Notes: generated by a model not told the origin, from the letters alone. DNA of 64,000 bases from Candidatus Thorarchaeota archaeon (GCA_029855935.1 JAGSHN010000020.1:88471-152470); one strand, 5' to 3'. Shown: positions 26,047 to 35,674, counted from the first letter of the stretch. A program made the numbers and translations.

Positions 26047-27477
26047 GTGAGCAATCTGGACAAGATGTTCAACCCAAGAACGGCAGCAGTGGTCGGTGTG
26101 TCGACATCGAACCCGTTCTCACCCGGAAACGTCATCTTCCGAAAGCTACGTTTTGAGAATGGTATCCCGACTTATCCCATCAACCCAAAGGGAGGCACTG
26201 TGGAAGGACAGAAGGTCTACAAGTCAATATCAGAGGCCCCTGACGGCATCGACCTTGCTGTCATCTCTGTTCCTGCGAGATACGTTCCAGATGTATTGGA
26301 GGAGTGCGGCGAGAAGGGTATCAAGGCCGTCATCGTGGTCTCGGGCGGATTCAGTGAGACGGGAAAGACTGGGGCCACGCTACAAGAGGAAATAGTCGAG
26401 ATTGCCAACAAGCACGGGATTACTATGGTCGGGCCGAACTGCATCGGTGTGTATGTGCCCGACACGGTCGACACGTTCTTTCTTCCGTCGGAGCGCGTCG
26501 CTCGGCCAAGGCGCGGCCACGTTGCCATCATCTCTCAGAGCGGAGGCTGGCTCGTGGAGCGGCTTGAGGAGTTTGCTGATAGAGGTGTCGGCATCGCGGC
26601 TGCAGTCTCGATAGGCAATCAGGCTCAGACTAAGATCCACGACTTCGTCAGATACTTCGGTCGACGCAAGGACATCCGTGCAATCCTTGCCTACATAGAG
26701 GGATTCGGCGAGGGCGAGGGTAGAGAGTTCGTCAGGGCCTGCGATGAGATCACGCCGAAGATGCCTGTCGTCGTGTTCAAGGGAGGCCAGTCAGAGGCCG
26801 GACACAGGGCAACGCAGAGTCACACATCGTCTCTCGCAGGAAACGGTGCTGTCGCATCTGCGGCCTTTAGGCAGCACGGCGTGATTGAGGCAACAGACGA
26901 GGACGAGGTGATGGCGTACTCCAAGGTCTTCTCCTTCGAGTTCAGGCCGATGCTCGGTCCCAACATCGGATGCCTGACAGTCAGTGGTGGTCACGGCGTC
27001 ATTGCAACAGACGAGGCAGACCACTATGGTCTCAAGATGCCTCCGTTCAACGAGGAGGACCAAGAGGCTATGCGCGCCGTTATGACACCAGCATACCAGG
27101 GAATTGCCTCGTTCAGGAATCCGTGCGACCTGACGGGTAGTGCCTCGGATGTCGACTATGAAAGGGTCCTCGACGTCATGCTCAAGATTCACTACATTGA
27201 CGCTGCACTACTCCTACTGCTACCGTACGCACCGGGAATCTCACTCCAGATTGGCGCGCGGGTGGCCAATGTCGCGAAGCAGTACAACAAGGCCGTGGTC
27301 GCGTACGTACCGGACCTTGAGAAATACGAGGTCATCATCCGCGGGTTCGAGATCAATGGCATCCCGGTGGGCGACACCATCGAGGAGGCGGTCCAGATGC
27401 TCAACGGCATCTGGATGAGATCCCAGTATCTGATGCGAATAGGCGTCCTCAAGAAGAAGAGATCGAGCCCGACATAG
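26047..27477 (+). CDS. acdA: Acyl-CoA synthetase (ADP-forming), alpha subunit
   Basis: The alpha chain of archaeal ADP-forming acyl-CoA synthetase, which makes ATP while turning acetyl- or acyl-CoA into the free acid. The 476 residues give a CoA-binding Rossmann domain (TAAVVGVSTSNPFSPGN, NPKGG, VVSGGFSETG) and two succinyl-CoA ligase-like domains. The phosphorylated histidine lies in QSHTSSLAG. No ATP-grasp beta domain is fused and no beta-subunit gene is adjacent. Start GTG 26047 has purine-rich GAGAGGGAAAAG upstream and a TATA-like box near 26003. It links peptide or amino-acid catabolism to ATP. The exact acyl group is unknown. Confidence 0.9.
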   Translation: MSNLDKMFNPRTAAVVGVSTSNPFSPGNVIFRKLRFENGIPTYPINPKGGTVEGQKVYKSISEAPDGIDLAVISVPARYVPDVLEECGEKGIKAVIVVSGGFSETGKTGATLQEEIVEIANKHGITMVGPNCIGVYVPDTVDTFFLPSERVARPRRGHVAIISQSGGWLVERLEEFADRGVGIAAAVSIGNQAQTKIHDFVRYFGRRKDIRAILAYIEGFGEGEGREFVRACDEITPKMPVVVFKGGQSEAGHRATQSHTSSLAGNGAVASAAFRQHGVIEATDEDEVMAYSKVFSFEFRPMLGPNIGCLTVSGGHGVIATDEADHYGLKMPPFNEEDQEAMRAVMTPAYQGIASFRNPCDLTGSASDVDYERVLDVMLKIHYIDAALLLLLPYAPGISLQIGARVANVAKQYNKAVVAYVPDLEKYEVIIRGFEINGIPVGDTIEEAVQMLNGIWMRSQYLMRIGVLKKKRSSPT

Positions 27478-27571
27478 GCATTGTTGTCACATCTCTCATG
27501 CCTTTGACACACAGCACGGTACCTGTCCTACGATGAGAAGTCCTAGGGAGGGGTCAGAGGACGAGAACAGA

Positions 27572-28258
27572 TCAGTCGTTCTCACCGAGGCCCATCCGCT
27601 GCCCTATCTGCGCCAGCATCTCGTGCAACTCTCCAGGGGTCGGAAAGAGCTTGGAACGCTCCCATGCGCCTGTGCCGACGCCCATTGAGGGCAGTCCGAA
27701 GAACAGTGTGGCATTGACCTTGACATACTGACAGTCCTTCCGTGCAAAAGTGACTTGCGCCTCAAACCCGTGAACTACCCAACCCCCGACAACGATCTCC
27801 TCAAACTCGGCCATCTCCCCTGCCTGGACCGGTTCGAAATTGATTCTTCTGACAACCGGCCCCTCATAGGGCTCTGGAGTCCCGCTCGGGATGATGAAGA
27901 AGAAGTTGTACGAACTAGGAAGCGTCAGGAAAACAATGGGACCCATATCTACGTACACGCACTTGTCGCAGAAGTATACGTCACCATCTAGACTCTGCGA
28001 GAGCAACTCGACCATCTCGACAGTTCGGCCCGGAAAGATCCAGTACCACGCCATGACGGACAGACTGATGATGATGGGAAAGAGCGTCAGCAGGAAGACC
28101 ACAGGAAAGTTACCGGACACACCCAGAGGGTCATAGAACACTACGACACCCGATAACGTGATGCTGAACAGCAGCATCACCGTCCCGAGGACCTTTCCAC
28201 GCTTCGCCCGCTCTCTGAGAGCCTCAAGTTTCTCACGGGTTGTTGGACTCAGGCTCAT
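27572..28258 (-). CDS. Membrane protein of unknown function (two N-terminal helices)
   Basis: 228 residues, unrecognised. A short basic N-terminus is followed by two hydrophobic helices (VLGTVMLLFSITLSGVVVFY and FPVVFLLTLFPIIISLSVMAWYW). The remainder is soluble with mixed strands, four cysteines (FCDKC among them) and a GLGEND end. It converges with the acyl-CoA synthetase gene, leaving a 94-nt gap. Upstream, on its 5' side, lies a TATA-like ACTATATTG near 28296. Confidence 0.6.
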   Translation of the reverse strand: MSLSPTTREKLEALRERAKRGKVLGTVMLLFSITLSGVVVFYDPLGVSGNFPVVFLLTLFPIIISLSVMAWYWIFPGRTVEMVELLSQSLDGDVYFCDKCVYVDMGPIVFLTLPSSYNFFFIIPSGTPEPYEGPVVRRINFEPVQAGEMAEFEEIVVGGWVVHGFEAQVTFARKDCQYVKVNATLFFGLPSMGVGTGAWERSKLFPTPGELHEMLAQIGQRMGLGEND

Positions 28259-28410
28259 CCAGATATCCTCTCCTCAGTAGTCCTTTGAGATGATGCAATA
28301 TAGTCATTTTCATAGCAGGTGGCAGCCCGAACGGACGCCAGCCGGAGAACAGATGATGTTCAGAGAGAGGTGTCCCTGCTCTGTGAGAGGCACACAGTCT
28401 GCGTGACAGT

Positions 28411-28422
28411 GGGTGATCACCC
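28411..28422. promoter_or_regulatory. 12-bp perfect palindrome GGGTGATCACCC
   Basis: A perfect palindrome in the 178-nt gap between the small membrane-protein gene (start at 28258) and the end of the isomerase gene (28437), about 150 nt ahead of the membrane-protein start. It could be a regulator site or part of a 3' end structure. Evidence is the symmetry alone. Confidence 0.25.
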
Positions 28423-28436
28423 CGTGATCGGTGGGC

Positions 28437-29588
28437 CTATGGCAGAATAAGGCTTCGCCGCCACGCTCTCGTGAAGCGAGAATAGTCCAGCCCGAGAGAG
28501 TTCAATGTGGCAATGAGTTCCGCAGACAGGATTATCGGAATCTCGGCGAGCTCCTCGACACGCTGACATCCTACGAGGTACATCGCCGTACGGGTGCCCT
28601 CTATGATCTTCTCTAGCTCTAGAATGACGTCCTGCGTGGTGCCCTTGACGGCAGCGTTCAGAAGAGGATGTGCCACTCCTGCTGCGGTGGCTCCGAGAGC
28701 TATTGACTTGGCCACATCGAGACCGGACCGTATACCACCAGTGGCGACAATCTCAAGGTCGGTGGCCTCGTTCACCATGATGACGCTCAGGGCTGTCGGG
28801 ATGCCCCAGTCCCAGAAGTCCTGCCCCAGTTTGGCCTTGATCGGGTCATCCTCCCTCAGAGCACGGTAGTACTCCACGGCCGCCCAGCTTGTTCCTCCGA
28901 CACCACCAACGTCCACGGCCTCGACACCAGCATCCTCCAGCATCACCGCGACCTGCGCTGAGATCCCCGCGCCGGTCTCCTTGACCATCACGGGAACATC
29001 CACAGACTCGACAATCTCGGCAATCCGGTCAAGCATTCCGACGGAGTTGCAGTCGCCCTCCGGCTGAATGGCCTCCTGAAGGGGATTGAGGTGGACGGCC
29101 AGTATGTCAGCCTCTATCATGTCCACCGCTGCTGGCGCGAACTCGACATGTGTGGCCCCAATGTTTGCGATGACAGGGACGGACGGCGCCGCCTCACGCA
29201 CGACGCGAAAGGTCTCCTCCAGAGACGGGTCCTCGATTGCTGCTCGCTGACTGCCCACTCCTATCGGTATTCTCATGGCCTCGGCAGCCTCAGCCAGACG
29301 CGTATTGATCTCTATGGTGCCAGGATGACCCCCAGTCATTGCCGCAATCACCAGCGGAGCATTGGCACGGAGTCCGAGAAAGTTCGTTGTTAGGTCAATG
29401 GAATCACGGTCTATCTCAGGCAGAGCCTTGTGAATGAGATGTACGTGATCGAACATCGCACTGCGTCTCGACTGCACGTCCTCCTGCAGGCAGATCTCGA
29501 TGTGCTCCATCTTCCTTCTTCTCGTCTGCTCGGCCTCTATGGTGTCGACCGCAGCGACAACATCGTCTGAGACCTCGTCGTGCGCCAA
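28437..29588 (-). CDS. fni: Isopentenyl-diphosphate delta-isomerase, type 2
   Basis: Interconverts IPP and DMAPP for archaeal isoprenoid lipids, using FMN and NADPH. The 383 residues contain the family's RRRKMEHIEICLQEDV start, APLVIAAMTGG, GVGSQRAAI, HLNPLQEAIQPEGD, VKETGAGIS, VGGVGGTSWAAVE and ATGGIRSG. These give a TIM barrel with the FMN-phosphate site and the HLNPLQE active-site stretch. The frame opens at 29780. I chose TTG 29588 because GGAGG sits 9 nt upstream; the sequence ahead of it looks non-coding. It is divergent from the small membrane gene at 29782. Confidence 0.93.
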   Translation of the reverse strand: MAHDEVSDDVVAAVDTIEAEQTRRRKMEHIEICLQEDVQSRRSAMFDHVHLIHKALPEIDRDSIDLTTNFLGLRANAPLVIAAMTGGHPGTIEINTRLAEAAEAMRIPIGVGSQRAAIEDPSLEETFRVVREAAPSVPVIANIGATHVEFAPAAVDMIEADILAVHLNPLQEAIQPEGDCNSVGMLDRIAEIVESVDVPVMVKETGAGISAQVAVMLEDAGVEAVDVGGVGGTSWAAVEYYRALREDDPIKAKLGQDFWDWGIPTALSVIMVNEATDLEIVATGGIRSGLDVAKSIALGATAAGVAHPLLNAAVKGTTQDVILELEKIIEGTRTAMYLVGCQRVEELAEIPIILSAELIATLNSLGLDYSRFTRAWRRSLILP

Positions 29589-29781
29589 AGGACAATTCCT
29601 CCAAGCAATGAACGCAGCCATAGACAGATAGACGTTTCGATAGAGCTTGTCTGTCCCCACACAGAAGGGAGGGAACCGTACACGCTCGGAACTGCCGAGC
29701 CGAAGATAGTCTGACGACCCGACCTTGCGTCTTGCGAAGAGTCTATTAGCAGCGCAGGAGGCCGTCTGGGATGTGGACACG

Positions 29782-30315
29782 ATGGGTGAAGAAGAGAAAC
29801 GCTACAGGGCAGAGGCTCCTGAGGAGGAGGAGAGCACCGAGAGAAGAGGCCTCCTCCGACCACTCCCCTCAGAGGAGGGTCCCGCTGCCAAGCCCACTCC
29901 GTACGTCACCTTCCTAGGTCGCCAGATGACCGAGGACAGGAGGGACCGCATCCTTACAATTCTGATGCCACTCTGTGTGGGCGTGATTGACGCCACGATA
30001 TACACCCTCATACTGGTCCATGTCTTTGCCAGCTCAGGGATCTACCTCTATGTCCTGCCCATGCTCGCAGCGGTGCCAATAGGCCTGGTCTCGCTTGAGA
30101 TGAAGAACGGGATGTTGGGCGCAATCCTCACGGCGGTCTTCTTTGTGATATTCTACATTGCTGTGATGCTGACGCCGGCGATGGTCGCGCCCGGGCTCGA
30201 CCTCGGCGGGATAGTCGTCTTGGGGCTGGCTGTCTCGTTTGCTTACTTCATAGTAATCGTGCTGATGTCCTTCCTGGGCGTGTTGATTGGGTTCATACTG
30301 CGAGAGTTCTTCTAA
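29782..30315 (+). CDS. Small four-helix membrane protein with acidic N-terminus
   Basis: 177 residues. The first 65 are hydrophilic and acidic, followed by four hydrophobic helices (ILTILMPLCVGVIDATIYTLIL, GIYLYVLPMLAAVPIGLVSL, GMLGAILTAVFFVIFYIAVML, GGIVVLGLAVSFAYFIVIVLMSFLGVLIGF). I recognise no family. ATG 29782 is chosen; the frame opens earlier. It converges with the membrane-protein pair at 30342-32549 with only about 26 nt between stops. Confidence 0.65.
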   Translation: MGEEEKRYRAEAPEEEESTERRGLLRPLPSEEGPAAKPTPYVTFLGRQMTEDRRDRILTILMPLCVGVIDATIYTLILVHVFASSGIYLYVLPMLAAVPIGLVSLEMKNGMLGAILTAVFFVIFYIAVMLTPAMVAPGLDLGGIVVLGLAVSFAYFIVIVLMSFLGVLIGFILREFF

Positions 30316-30341
30316 GCAAATAGAGTGACACAACAGCCCGG

Positions 30342-31322
30342 TCACAGGCCCGTTGGGAGCCGGTTCCTCAGAGCGTAGTAAAGATAGAACACTGGTACCT
30401 GAAGAAGCACGAGCATCGGGATATAGGTGCGGACTATCTGCTCAAAGCCACCGAGCGCCTCGCCGAAAAAGGCGACAATCACGCCCGAGCCGACAATGAG
30501 AGCCATAGCAACAGACGCGACCGTCTTGAGCGCACGCACCTGACTGGCCGTTATTCCGCCAAAGGCTGGTTCGCGGGCAACATAGCGGAACCGCTCGACG
30601 GAAATGACCTTAGCCTCAAACCGAGGAATCAGCCTACCATCTCTATCAAAGAGCTCAGCAAATTCGATTGAGAGTTCTCTCTCTCCTAGCGTCACTGGGA
30701 CGAGCTGGACCTCAATCTCGTCCTCCTCTCCCGGTCGTAGTGGAAGGTCGATGCTACTCGGTGAGACGTGGTCCATTGAGTGGAACCTCACCCGTATTCC
30801 TTCAGAGTCCGAGATGTTCCTGATCCTCAGTCTGATGGCCGTAGGCCGATACTGCACAAATGGCCTGTCCACCTCGATGTTCAGCACTGGCTGCTTTCCG
30901 GATGTCTCTCCGTAGTGGAACAACTCTCCCGGAGCGCTGACACCAAGGAGATGCTTGGGCTGGCCACGGTACACCATCCAGAGGGCCACAGCAAGCAGGA
31001 GAACTATGAACAGGCCTGCAGCAGCAAGCGCCACGGTGTCCCTCGCAGCACGATTCACGTCCTGAACAAAGTAGGCGTAGACAATCGCGACAGTGAGGCC
31101 CAGCATCACAAGGTCCAGTAGTATCCTGCAGAAGCGAGGAATCACGCCGCCAGCACTGATGTCGTCACGTCCCAAGCCAGCTAGCGGGCCTGGCGCTCGC
31201 TCCGACTCCGGACCTGGGGTAGTCGCGTCTGTGTCACGATGCTCCGCATCATCGTGTCGTTCATCTCCTGGATGCTCCTCGGCGATATCCGGACCAGCAT
31301 CATCTTTCTCAGAGGACCTCAC
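30342..31322 (-). CDS. Membrane protein with extra beta-domain (partner of the upstream gene)
   Basis: 326 residues. About 60 charged residues come first, then two helices, then a beta-rich domain of about 130 residues (IRLRIRNISDSEGIRVRFHSMDHVSPSSIDLPLRPGEEDEIEVQLVP), then two C-terminal helices. The same domain, with the shared pattern DHV-x-PS, a PG turn and LQL/QLVP, occurs in the gene just upstream, so the two proteins are paralogous in that part. Start is GTG 31322, 3 nt after the upstream stop, so they are co-transcribed. Function unknown. Confidence 0.65.
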   Translation of the reverse strand: MRSSEKDDAGPDIAEEHPGDERHDDAEHRDTDATTPGPESERAPGPLAGLGRDDISAGGVIPRFCRILLDLVMLGLTVAIVYAYFVQDVNRAARDTVALAAAGLFIVLLLAVALWMVYRGQPKHLLGVSAPGELFHYGETSGKQPVLNIEVDRPFVQYRPTAIRLRIRNISDSEGIRVRFHSMDHVSPSSIDLPLRPGEEDEIEVQLVPVTLGERELSIEFAELFDRDGRLIPRFEAKVISVERFRYVAREPAFGGITASQVRALKTVASVAMALIVGSGVIVAFFGEALGGFEQIVRTYIPMLVLLQVPVFYLYYALRNRLPTGL

Positions 31323-31325
31323 TGA

Positions 31326-32549
31326 TCACACCCCCACCTGCCTCTTTCGCATCAGATACCAGATGACCACGACTAAGACCTCAGCGATGACTACACCTGC
31401 CGTCACCAAGAATGCGACAAAGCTGGATGTGGTCTGTCCCACCATTGCGGCCTGCAGGTTCCTCAATGCCTGTGCAACAGCTGCTAGCATTGCCATAATG
31501 CCGACAAGCGACACCAGGACCTTGAACCTCCTGTTCCCGGGCAGCATCACACTGTACGTGTACTCAAACGGAAAGGCCACATCCTCCTCGAAGACCCGCT
31601 TCAGCGTGGCCGCATCATCCACCCACGGACGAAAGACGAGCTGAATCTTCCGGTCGGCATCGTCGAAGGGATATAGCTGCAGGTCGCAGACATCGCTGCC
31701 TCCGGGCGGTATAATCTCGGTGTAGAGAACGCTCGGATCCACATGGTCTTGCGCACGGACCTCGATTCGATATCGCATAGGGAAGTCCAGCTTGTTGTGT
31801 ACCTTGAGCCTCAGTCCAGACCAGCTGCGCAGGACAAAGCCGCGTCCGACACCCCGAAACTCCTGAACCTCGATGGGACTTCGAGCGGGCTTGCTGATCG
31901 GCCTCATAGTCAGAGACTGGTGCAGTTGCTGCTCGTAGGCGCGCACTCGGTGACGCTCGACGTAGAGGAAGAGTATCTGTAGGGGAATCATCGAGACGAG
32001 GAGGACAAAGCCGTTGTTCGTGATTATGGCACCCGCAAGCCCGACGCCCCGAGTCAGATCGTAGGTGTCCATGTTCACCAGACCCAGAAGCCAGCGCCCA
32101 TATCCGATGATGACCCCCGTGACGACCGCCATACCCAGTATGGAAGCCAGCGTGTTTCTCAGCACAAGGACCAGATTCTGTCCAGAGAGTATCGGATCAT
32201 CTCTCTTCACCACCAGCCGACGTGAGTATAGGCCCGTCACAGCCCCGCCGACGAGGTTGCCAAGAAAGCCGATGGCATGCCTAGGCGCGAGTCCCTCACT
32301 GGACAGGACCATCTTCTCGAATATGTCAAGGAGAAGATTGCCGAAACCGGAGCCCAGCGCACCAATCACCGGACCGAACAGGACCGATGCGAGCGCGGGC
32401 ACCATGATGGTCACACGCTCTTCGTGCGGAAACAGTCTGCTGGCACTCTCAAAGAGAAAGGCGTTCATTGAGTAGATGATTGCCACGAGGACGACTATCT
32501 TCCAATCGAAGAATCTGACACGTTCCTCTTCGTATGCTGCATTCTCCAT
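31326..32549 (-). CDS. Membrane protein: ECF S-component-like helices plus beta-domain
   Basis: 407 residues. The N-terminal half has about five or six helices arranged like substrate-binding (S) components of ECF transporters (PALASVLFGPVIGALGSGFGNLL, then GFLGNLVGGAVTGLY). This is followed by a basic linker (HRVRAYEQQLHQS), a beta-domain (QDHVDPSVLYTEIIPPGGSDVCDLQLYP) and two last helices. Vitamin-uptake S components bind a ligand and pair with an energising module, but no EcfT or EcfA gene is here. The TATA-like TATTTAATAG at 32595-32604 would start RNA near 32572, so I take ATG 32549 (MENAAYEEE) rather than 32591. Confidence 0.65.
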   Translation of the reverse strand: MENAAYEEERVRFFDWKIVVLVAIIYSMNAFLFESASRLFPHEERVTIMVPALASVLFGPVIGALGSGFGNLLLDIFEKMVLSSEGLAPRHAIGFLGNLVGGAVTGLYSRRLVVKRDDPILSGQNLVLVLRNTLASILGMAVVTGVIIGYGRWLLGLVNMDTYDLTRGVGLAGAIITNNGFVLLVSMIPLQILFLYVERHRVRAYEQQLHQSLTMRPISKPARSPIEVQEFRGVGRGFVLRSWSGLRLKVHNKLDFPMRYRIEVRAQDHVDPSVLYTEIIPPGGSDVCDLQLYPFDDADRKIQLVFRPWVDDAATLKRVFEEDVAFPFEYTYSVMLPGNRRFKVLVSLVGIMAMLAAVAQALRNLQAAMVGQTTSSFVAFLVTAGVVIAEVLVVVIWYLMRKRQVGV

Positions 32550-32671
32550 CGCAGTCACCCGCGGGAACGACGTGAACGCGCTGTCACACATTCGTATTTA
32601 ATAGATTTGTGGGCTTATTCGGGCCCCAGAGGCCGTTGCTGTCGATGAAACGAATGGCTATACGCGGTACG

Positions 32672-32682
32672 CAGGTTTTAAA
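32672..32682 (+). promoter_or_regulatory. TATA-like box of the purine operon
   Basis: GGTTTTAAAAAC lies about 30 nt ahead of the ATG at 32709, so the RNA should start within a few bases of the start codon. This fits a leaderless mRNA, as no ribosome site is visible before purN. Confidence 0.5.
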
Positions 32683-32708
32683 AACGGTGATTCTCCACCA
32701 CCGCGCGC

Positions 32709-33317
32709 ATGAAGCGTATTGGGGTGCTCATCTCAGGACGAGGCACCAATCTCCAAGCGCTAATCGACGCTCAGCAGAGAGGAGAGCTTGGCGGAGAGAT
32801 AGTCATCGTAGTCAGCAACAAGAGCAAGGCACTGGGACTTGAGCGTGCACGCAGGGCCAGCATCGAGACAGCCATCGTGACGAAGAAGCAGTATCCCGTG
32901 AGAGAGGAGCACGACAGGGCCGTCGTCAAGATCCTTGAGGATCGAGAAGTCGACCTCGTTGTCCTTGCAGGCTATATGAGGATACTCACTGAGGTGTTCA
33001 TCGATGCCTTCCGCGACAGGATAATCAATGTTCATCCATCACTTCTGCCAGCGTTCAAGGGCGTCAAGGCTCAGTGGCAGGCAGTCGAGTATGGCGTCAG
33101 GGTATCCGGCTGCACTACACACTTCGTGACACTGGACATGGACGCAGGGCCCATCATCCTTCAGAAGGCCGTTCCCGTCCTGATGGATGACACCGGAGAA
33201 ACGCTGGCTGAGAGAATCCTACCTGAGGAACACAAGATCTTGGTGGAGAGTGTCAGGCTGTTCTGCGAGGACAGGTTGAGAATAGAGGGTCGTCGAGTAC
33301 GGATACTGGACCGGTGA
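32709..33317 (+). CDS. purN: Phosphoribosylglycinamide formyltransferase (PurN)
   Basis: Third step of purine synthesis: transfers the formyl group of 10-formyl-tetrahydrofolate to GAR. The 202 residues show the ribonucleotide-binding ISGRGTNLQALID, the NVHPSLLPAFKG motif with the catalytic Asn and His, and SGCTTHFVTLDMDAGPIILQ with the catalytic Asp. It is the first gene of the operon and looks leaderless. The purF gene follows after 6 nt. It uses folate rather than formate (PurT), in contrast with many methanogens. Confidence 0.96.
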   Translation: MKRIGVLISGRGTNLQALIDAQQRGELGGEIVIVVSNKSKALGLERARRASIETAIVTKKQYPVREEHDRAVVKILEDREVDLVVLAGYMRILTEVFIDAFRDRIINVHPSLLPAFKGVKAQWQAVEYGVRVSGCTTHFVTLDMDAGPIILQKAVPVLMDDTGETLAERILPEEHKILVESVRLFCEDRLRIEGRRVRILDR

Positions 33318-33323
33318 TGAGAG

Positions 33324-34721
33324 ATGTGTGGTGTCTTGGGAATACTTGGTGAATGCTCACTTGCGACAGCACGCGAGCTTCTTCTCCTGCTTACCCATCG
33401 TGGTCAGGATGCGTCTGGCCTGCTGTGGCGGGACAATGGCGAGTTCTCCGAGTCAAAGACTATGGGCAGTCCTGCTGGTATAGACGTCCCGGACACAACA
33501 TCAACACTCATTCTTGGGAGTACCCGCTATCCGACTTCTGGTCGGAGGGTAGTCTCAAATGACGAGCTCGACAGATTCGTCGGACCATTCCGCAGAGGAC
33601 AACTGGCTCTTACTCACAACGGCAACATCACAAACATTCCTTCGATAACCAGAGATCGCTATCACTGTGACACGGAATTCATCACGGTCCTTCTTGACCA
33701 GCTGATCGACAAGAACGACGGTTCGCTCCCCGATGCCTTTCGAGAGTTCGACCAGTTTGTCGACGGTGCGTACAGTCTTGTAGGTCTGCTTGGCGACAAG
33801 ATGTTTGTCTACCGCGATCCTCATGGCTTCAAGCCGCTGGTCTTCGGACGGGCGCCGGGCCGTATTGTTGTTGCCTCCGAGAGCACGGTTCTGGACATGG
33901 CGGGTGTGCCTCTTGAGCGTGATGTCTATCCCGGTGAGCTCCTCATCTTCGGGCACGGCGGCTCTATGGAGAGTCACTCAATCTCCCAGAACGAACTACA
34001 CAGCCACTGCTTCTTCGAATATGTGTATTTTGCCCATCCTGCGGCAAGGATAGAGGGCCAGCTCGTCTATGATGTGAGGTTCAGACTGGGAAGAGCACTC
34101 GCTCAAGAGTTCAAGAGGAGAGGACTCGTGCCTCCCGACTATGTCGTTCCCGTGCCGGACACGAGCCGCCCCGCCGCACAGGCCCTCGCAGAGGAGCTCG
34201 GGGTACCAATGCGTGAGATCATCCTGAAGAACAGATACCTGGGCAGGACGTTTATTGCGAAGTCCCAGAGAGAGCGGGACGCGATGGCGAAGAATAAGTA
34301 CATCTATCTGGAGGACAAGATAGCGGGCAAGAACATTCTCGTCGTGGACGATAGCATAGTCAGAGGCACAACTGCAAAGATGATAGTTGCCGACCTGCGG
34401 AGGAGGGGTGCCTCCAAGGTGTACTTCACGGTGACGTGTCCGCCGCAGGACCATCCCTGCTACTACGGCATCGATATCTCCACATCGAGCGAGCTAATCG
34501 CGGCCGAGGCGGAAGAGGAACAGATAGCCGAGTTCATCGGTGCTGACGCGCTGATCTATCAGACGATGAATGGCTTGGTCAACGCAATAGGGCTGAGGGA
34601 TCTCTGCCTTGCATGCCTGAACGGCGAATATCCGACAGAACACGCGAGGAGGATACGTGCCGCAGTTGCGACCAACGCGGGTCCCCCGGAGTCCCGCGAC
34701 TACGAGAGGGTAATAGAATGA
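33324..34721 (+). CDS. purF: Amidophosphoribosyltransferase (PurF)
   Basis: First committed step: PRPP plus glutamine gives phosphoribosylamine. The 465 residues start MCGVLGILG, so after removal of Met the Cys is the N-terminal nucleophile of the glutaminase. The phosphoribosyltransferase part has the PRPP loop VLVVDDSIVRGTTAK. Cysteines late in the chain (CPPQDHPCYYG, CLACLNGEY) resemble those that hold a 4Fe-4S cluster in B. subtilis-type PurF. A GGTGATGAGAG stretch serves as ribosome site. Its stop overlaps the next gene by 4 nt. Confidence 0.96.
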   Translation: MCGVLGILGECSLATARELLLLLTHRGQDASGLLWRDNGEFSESKTMGSPAGIDVPDTTSTLILGSTRYPTSGRRVVSNDELDRFVGPFRRGQLALTHNGNITNIPSITRDRYHCDTEFITVLLDQLIDKNDGSLPDAFREFDQFVDGAYSLVGLLGDKMFVYRDPHGFKPLVFGRAPGRIVVASESTVLDMAGVPLERDVYPGELLIFGHGGSMESHSISQNELHSHCFFEYVYFAHPAARIEGQLVYDVRFRLGRALAQEFKRRGLVPPDYVVPVPDTSRPAAQALAEELGVPMREIILKNRYLGRTFIAKSQRERDAMAKNKYIYLEDKIAGKNILVVDDSIVRGTTAKMIVADLRRRGASKVYFTVTCPPQDHPCYYGIDISTSSELIAAEAEEEQIAEFIGADALIYQTMNGLVNAIGLRDLCLACLNGEYPTEHARRIRAAVATNAGPPESRDYERVIE

Positions 34722-35674
34722 AGATAGGAACAGTGGCAAGTCATAGTGCGCTCAACATCATCTCAGGAGCGCGTGCAGAGGGATTTGACACCGTGCTGTT
34801 CTGCACGCCTGACAGAAGAGCATTCTACGAGTCCTTCGGCCTCGGAGGTCAGATTGTCGAGGTAGGCTCGTTCGAAGACATCCTTGACACGGACATAGGT
34901 GACGACGTAGTGCTCATCCCTCACGGCTCGTTTGTGGCCTACATCGGCGCACAACGCCTCCTGGACTCAGACCTCCGACTCTTCGGCAACAAGGAGCTGC
35001 TCAGATGGGAGGAGGACCGCACGCTGAAATCGAGACTTATGAACGAGGCTGGCCTGAGGGTCCCCCGAGAGTACCGGAGCTTCGATGATATCGAGACACC
35101 TGTCATCGTGAAGACCGACGGCGCGGCGGGCGGGGTAGGATACTTTATCGCGCGCGATGCGGAGGAGGCACGACGCAAGAGAGAGGACGGTGTCAGGTAC
35201 TCAATCCAAGAGTACATAGTCGGAACGAAGGTCTTCGTCACCTACTTTCGCAGTCTCGCGCACGACAGGACAGAGGTCTTCGGCGCCGACATCAGGTACG
35301 AGACCGATGCCGATGCGAATCTGCGTTTTGTCGACACGCCGTCGTTCGTCGTCATCGGAAACCTCCCGCTCGTGCTCCGAGAGTCCACACTTGCAAAGTA
35401 CTATCAGATGGGCGTTGACTTTGTGGAGGCCTTTCGCAGGCTGACGGGACAGGACCTGCCCGGCCCGTTCTGTCTTGAGACCATCATCGATAGAGAGCAG
35501 AGAATATACACGTTCGAGTTCAGTGGGCGCATCGTCGCCGGCACAAACATCTGGATACCGACGTCGCCTTACAGCTACGTCCAGTTCGGAGAACAGATGT
35601 GGATGGGCAGAAGAATCGCCCGAGAGATTCGCGACCTGATGCAGGCTGGGAGACTTGAGGAGGCATTGTCATAA
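34718..35674 (+). CDS. purP: FAICAR synthetase (PurP), copy 1
   Basis: The archaeal enzyme that formylates AICAR with formate and ATP, replacing PurH transformylase. The 318 residues carry the ATP-grasp fold: MKIGTVASHSALNIISGARAEGF opens it, IVKTDGAAGGVGYF is the glycine loop, and TFEFSGRIVAGTN the metal-binding end. The start ATG overlaps the purF stop (ATGA). It is followed by a second purP copy, overlapping by one base (TAATG). Archaea often carry more than one purP gene; the split of roles is unknown. Adjacent genes make its substrate. Confidence 0.93.
   Translation: MKIGTVASHSALNIISGARAEGFDTVLFCTPDRRAFYESFGLGGQIVEVGSFEDILDTDIGDDVVLIPHGSFVAYIGAQRLLDSDLRLFGNKELLRWEEDRTLKSRLMNEAGLRVPREYRSFDDIETPVIVKTDGAAGGVGYFIARDAEEARRKREDGVRYSIQEYIVGTKVFVTYFRSLAHDRTEVFGADIRYETDADANLRFVDTPSFVVIGNLPLVLRESTLAKYYQMGVDFVEAFRRLTGQDLPGPFCLETIIDREQRIYTFEFSGRIVAGTNIWIPTSPYSYVQFGEQMWMGRRIAREIRDLMQAGRLEEALS

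Noticed and set aside
32277..32471. Plus-strand short frame inside the ECF-like membrane gene
   Set aside because: It is an antisense shadow of a gene with clear membrane helices.
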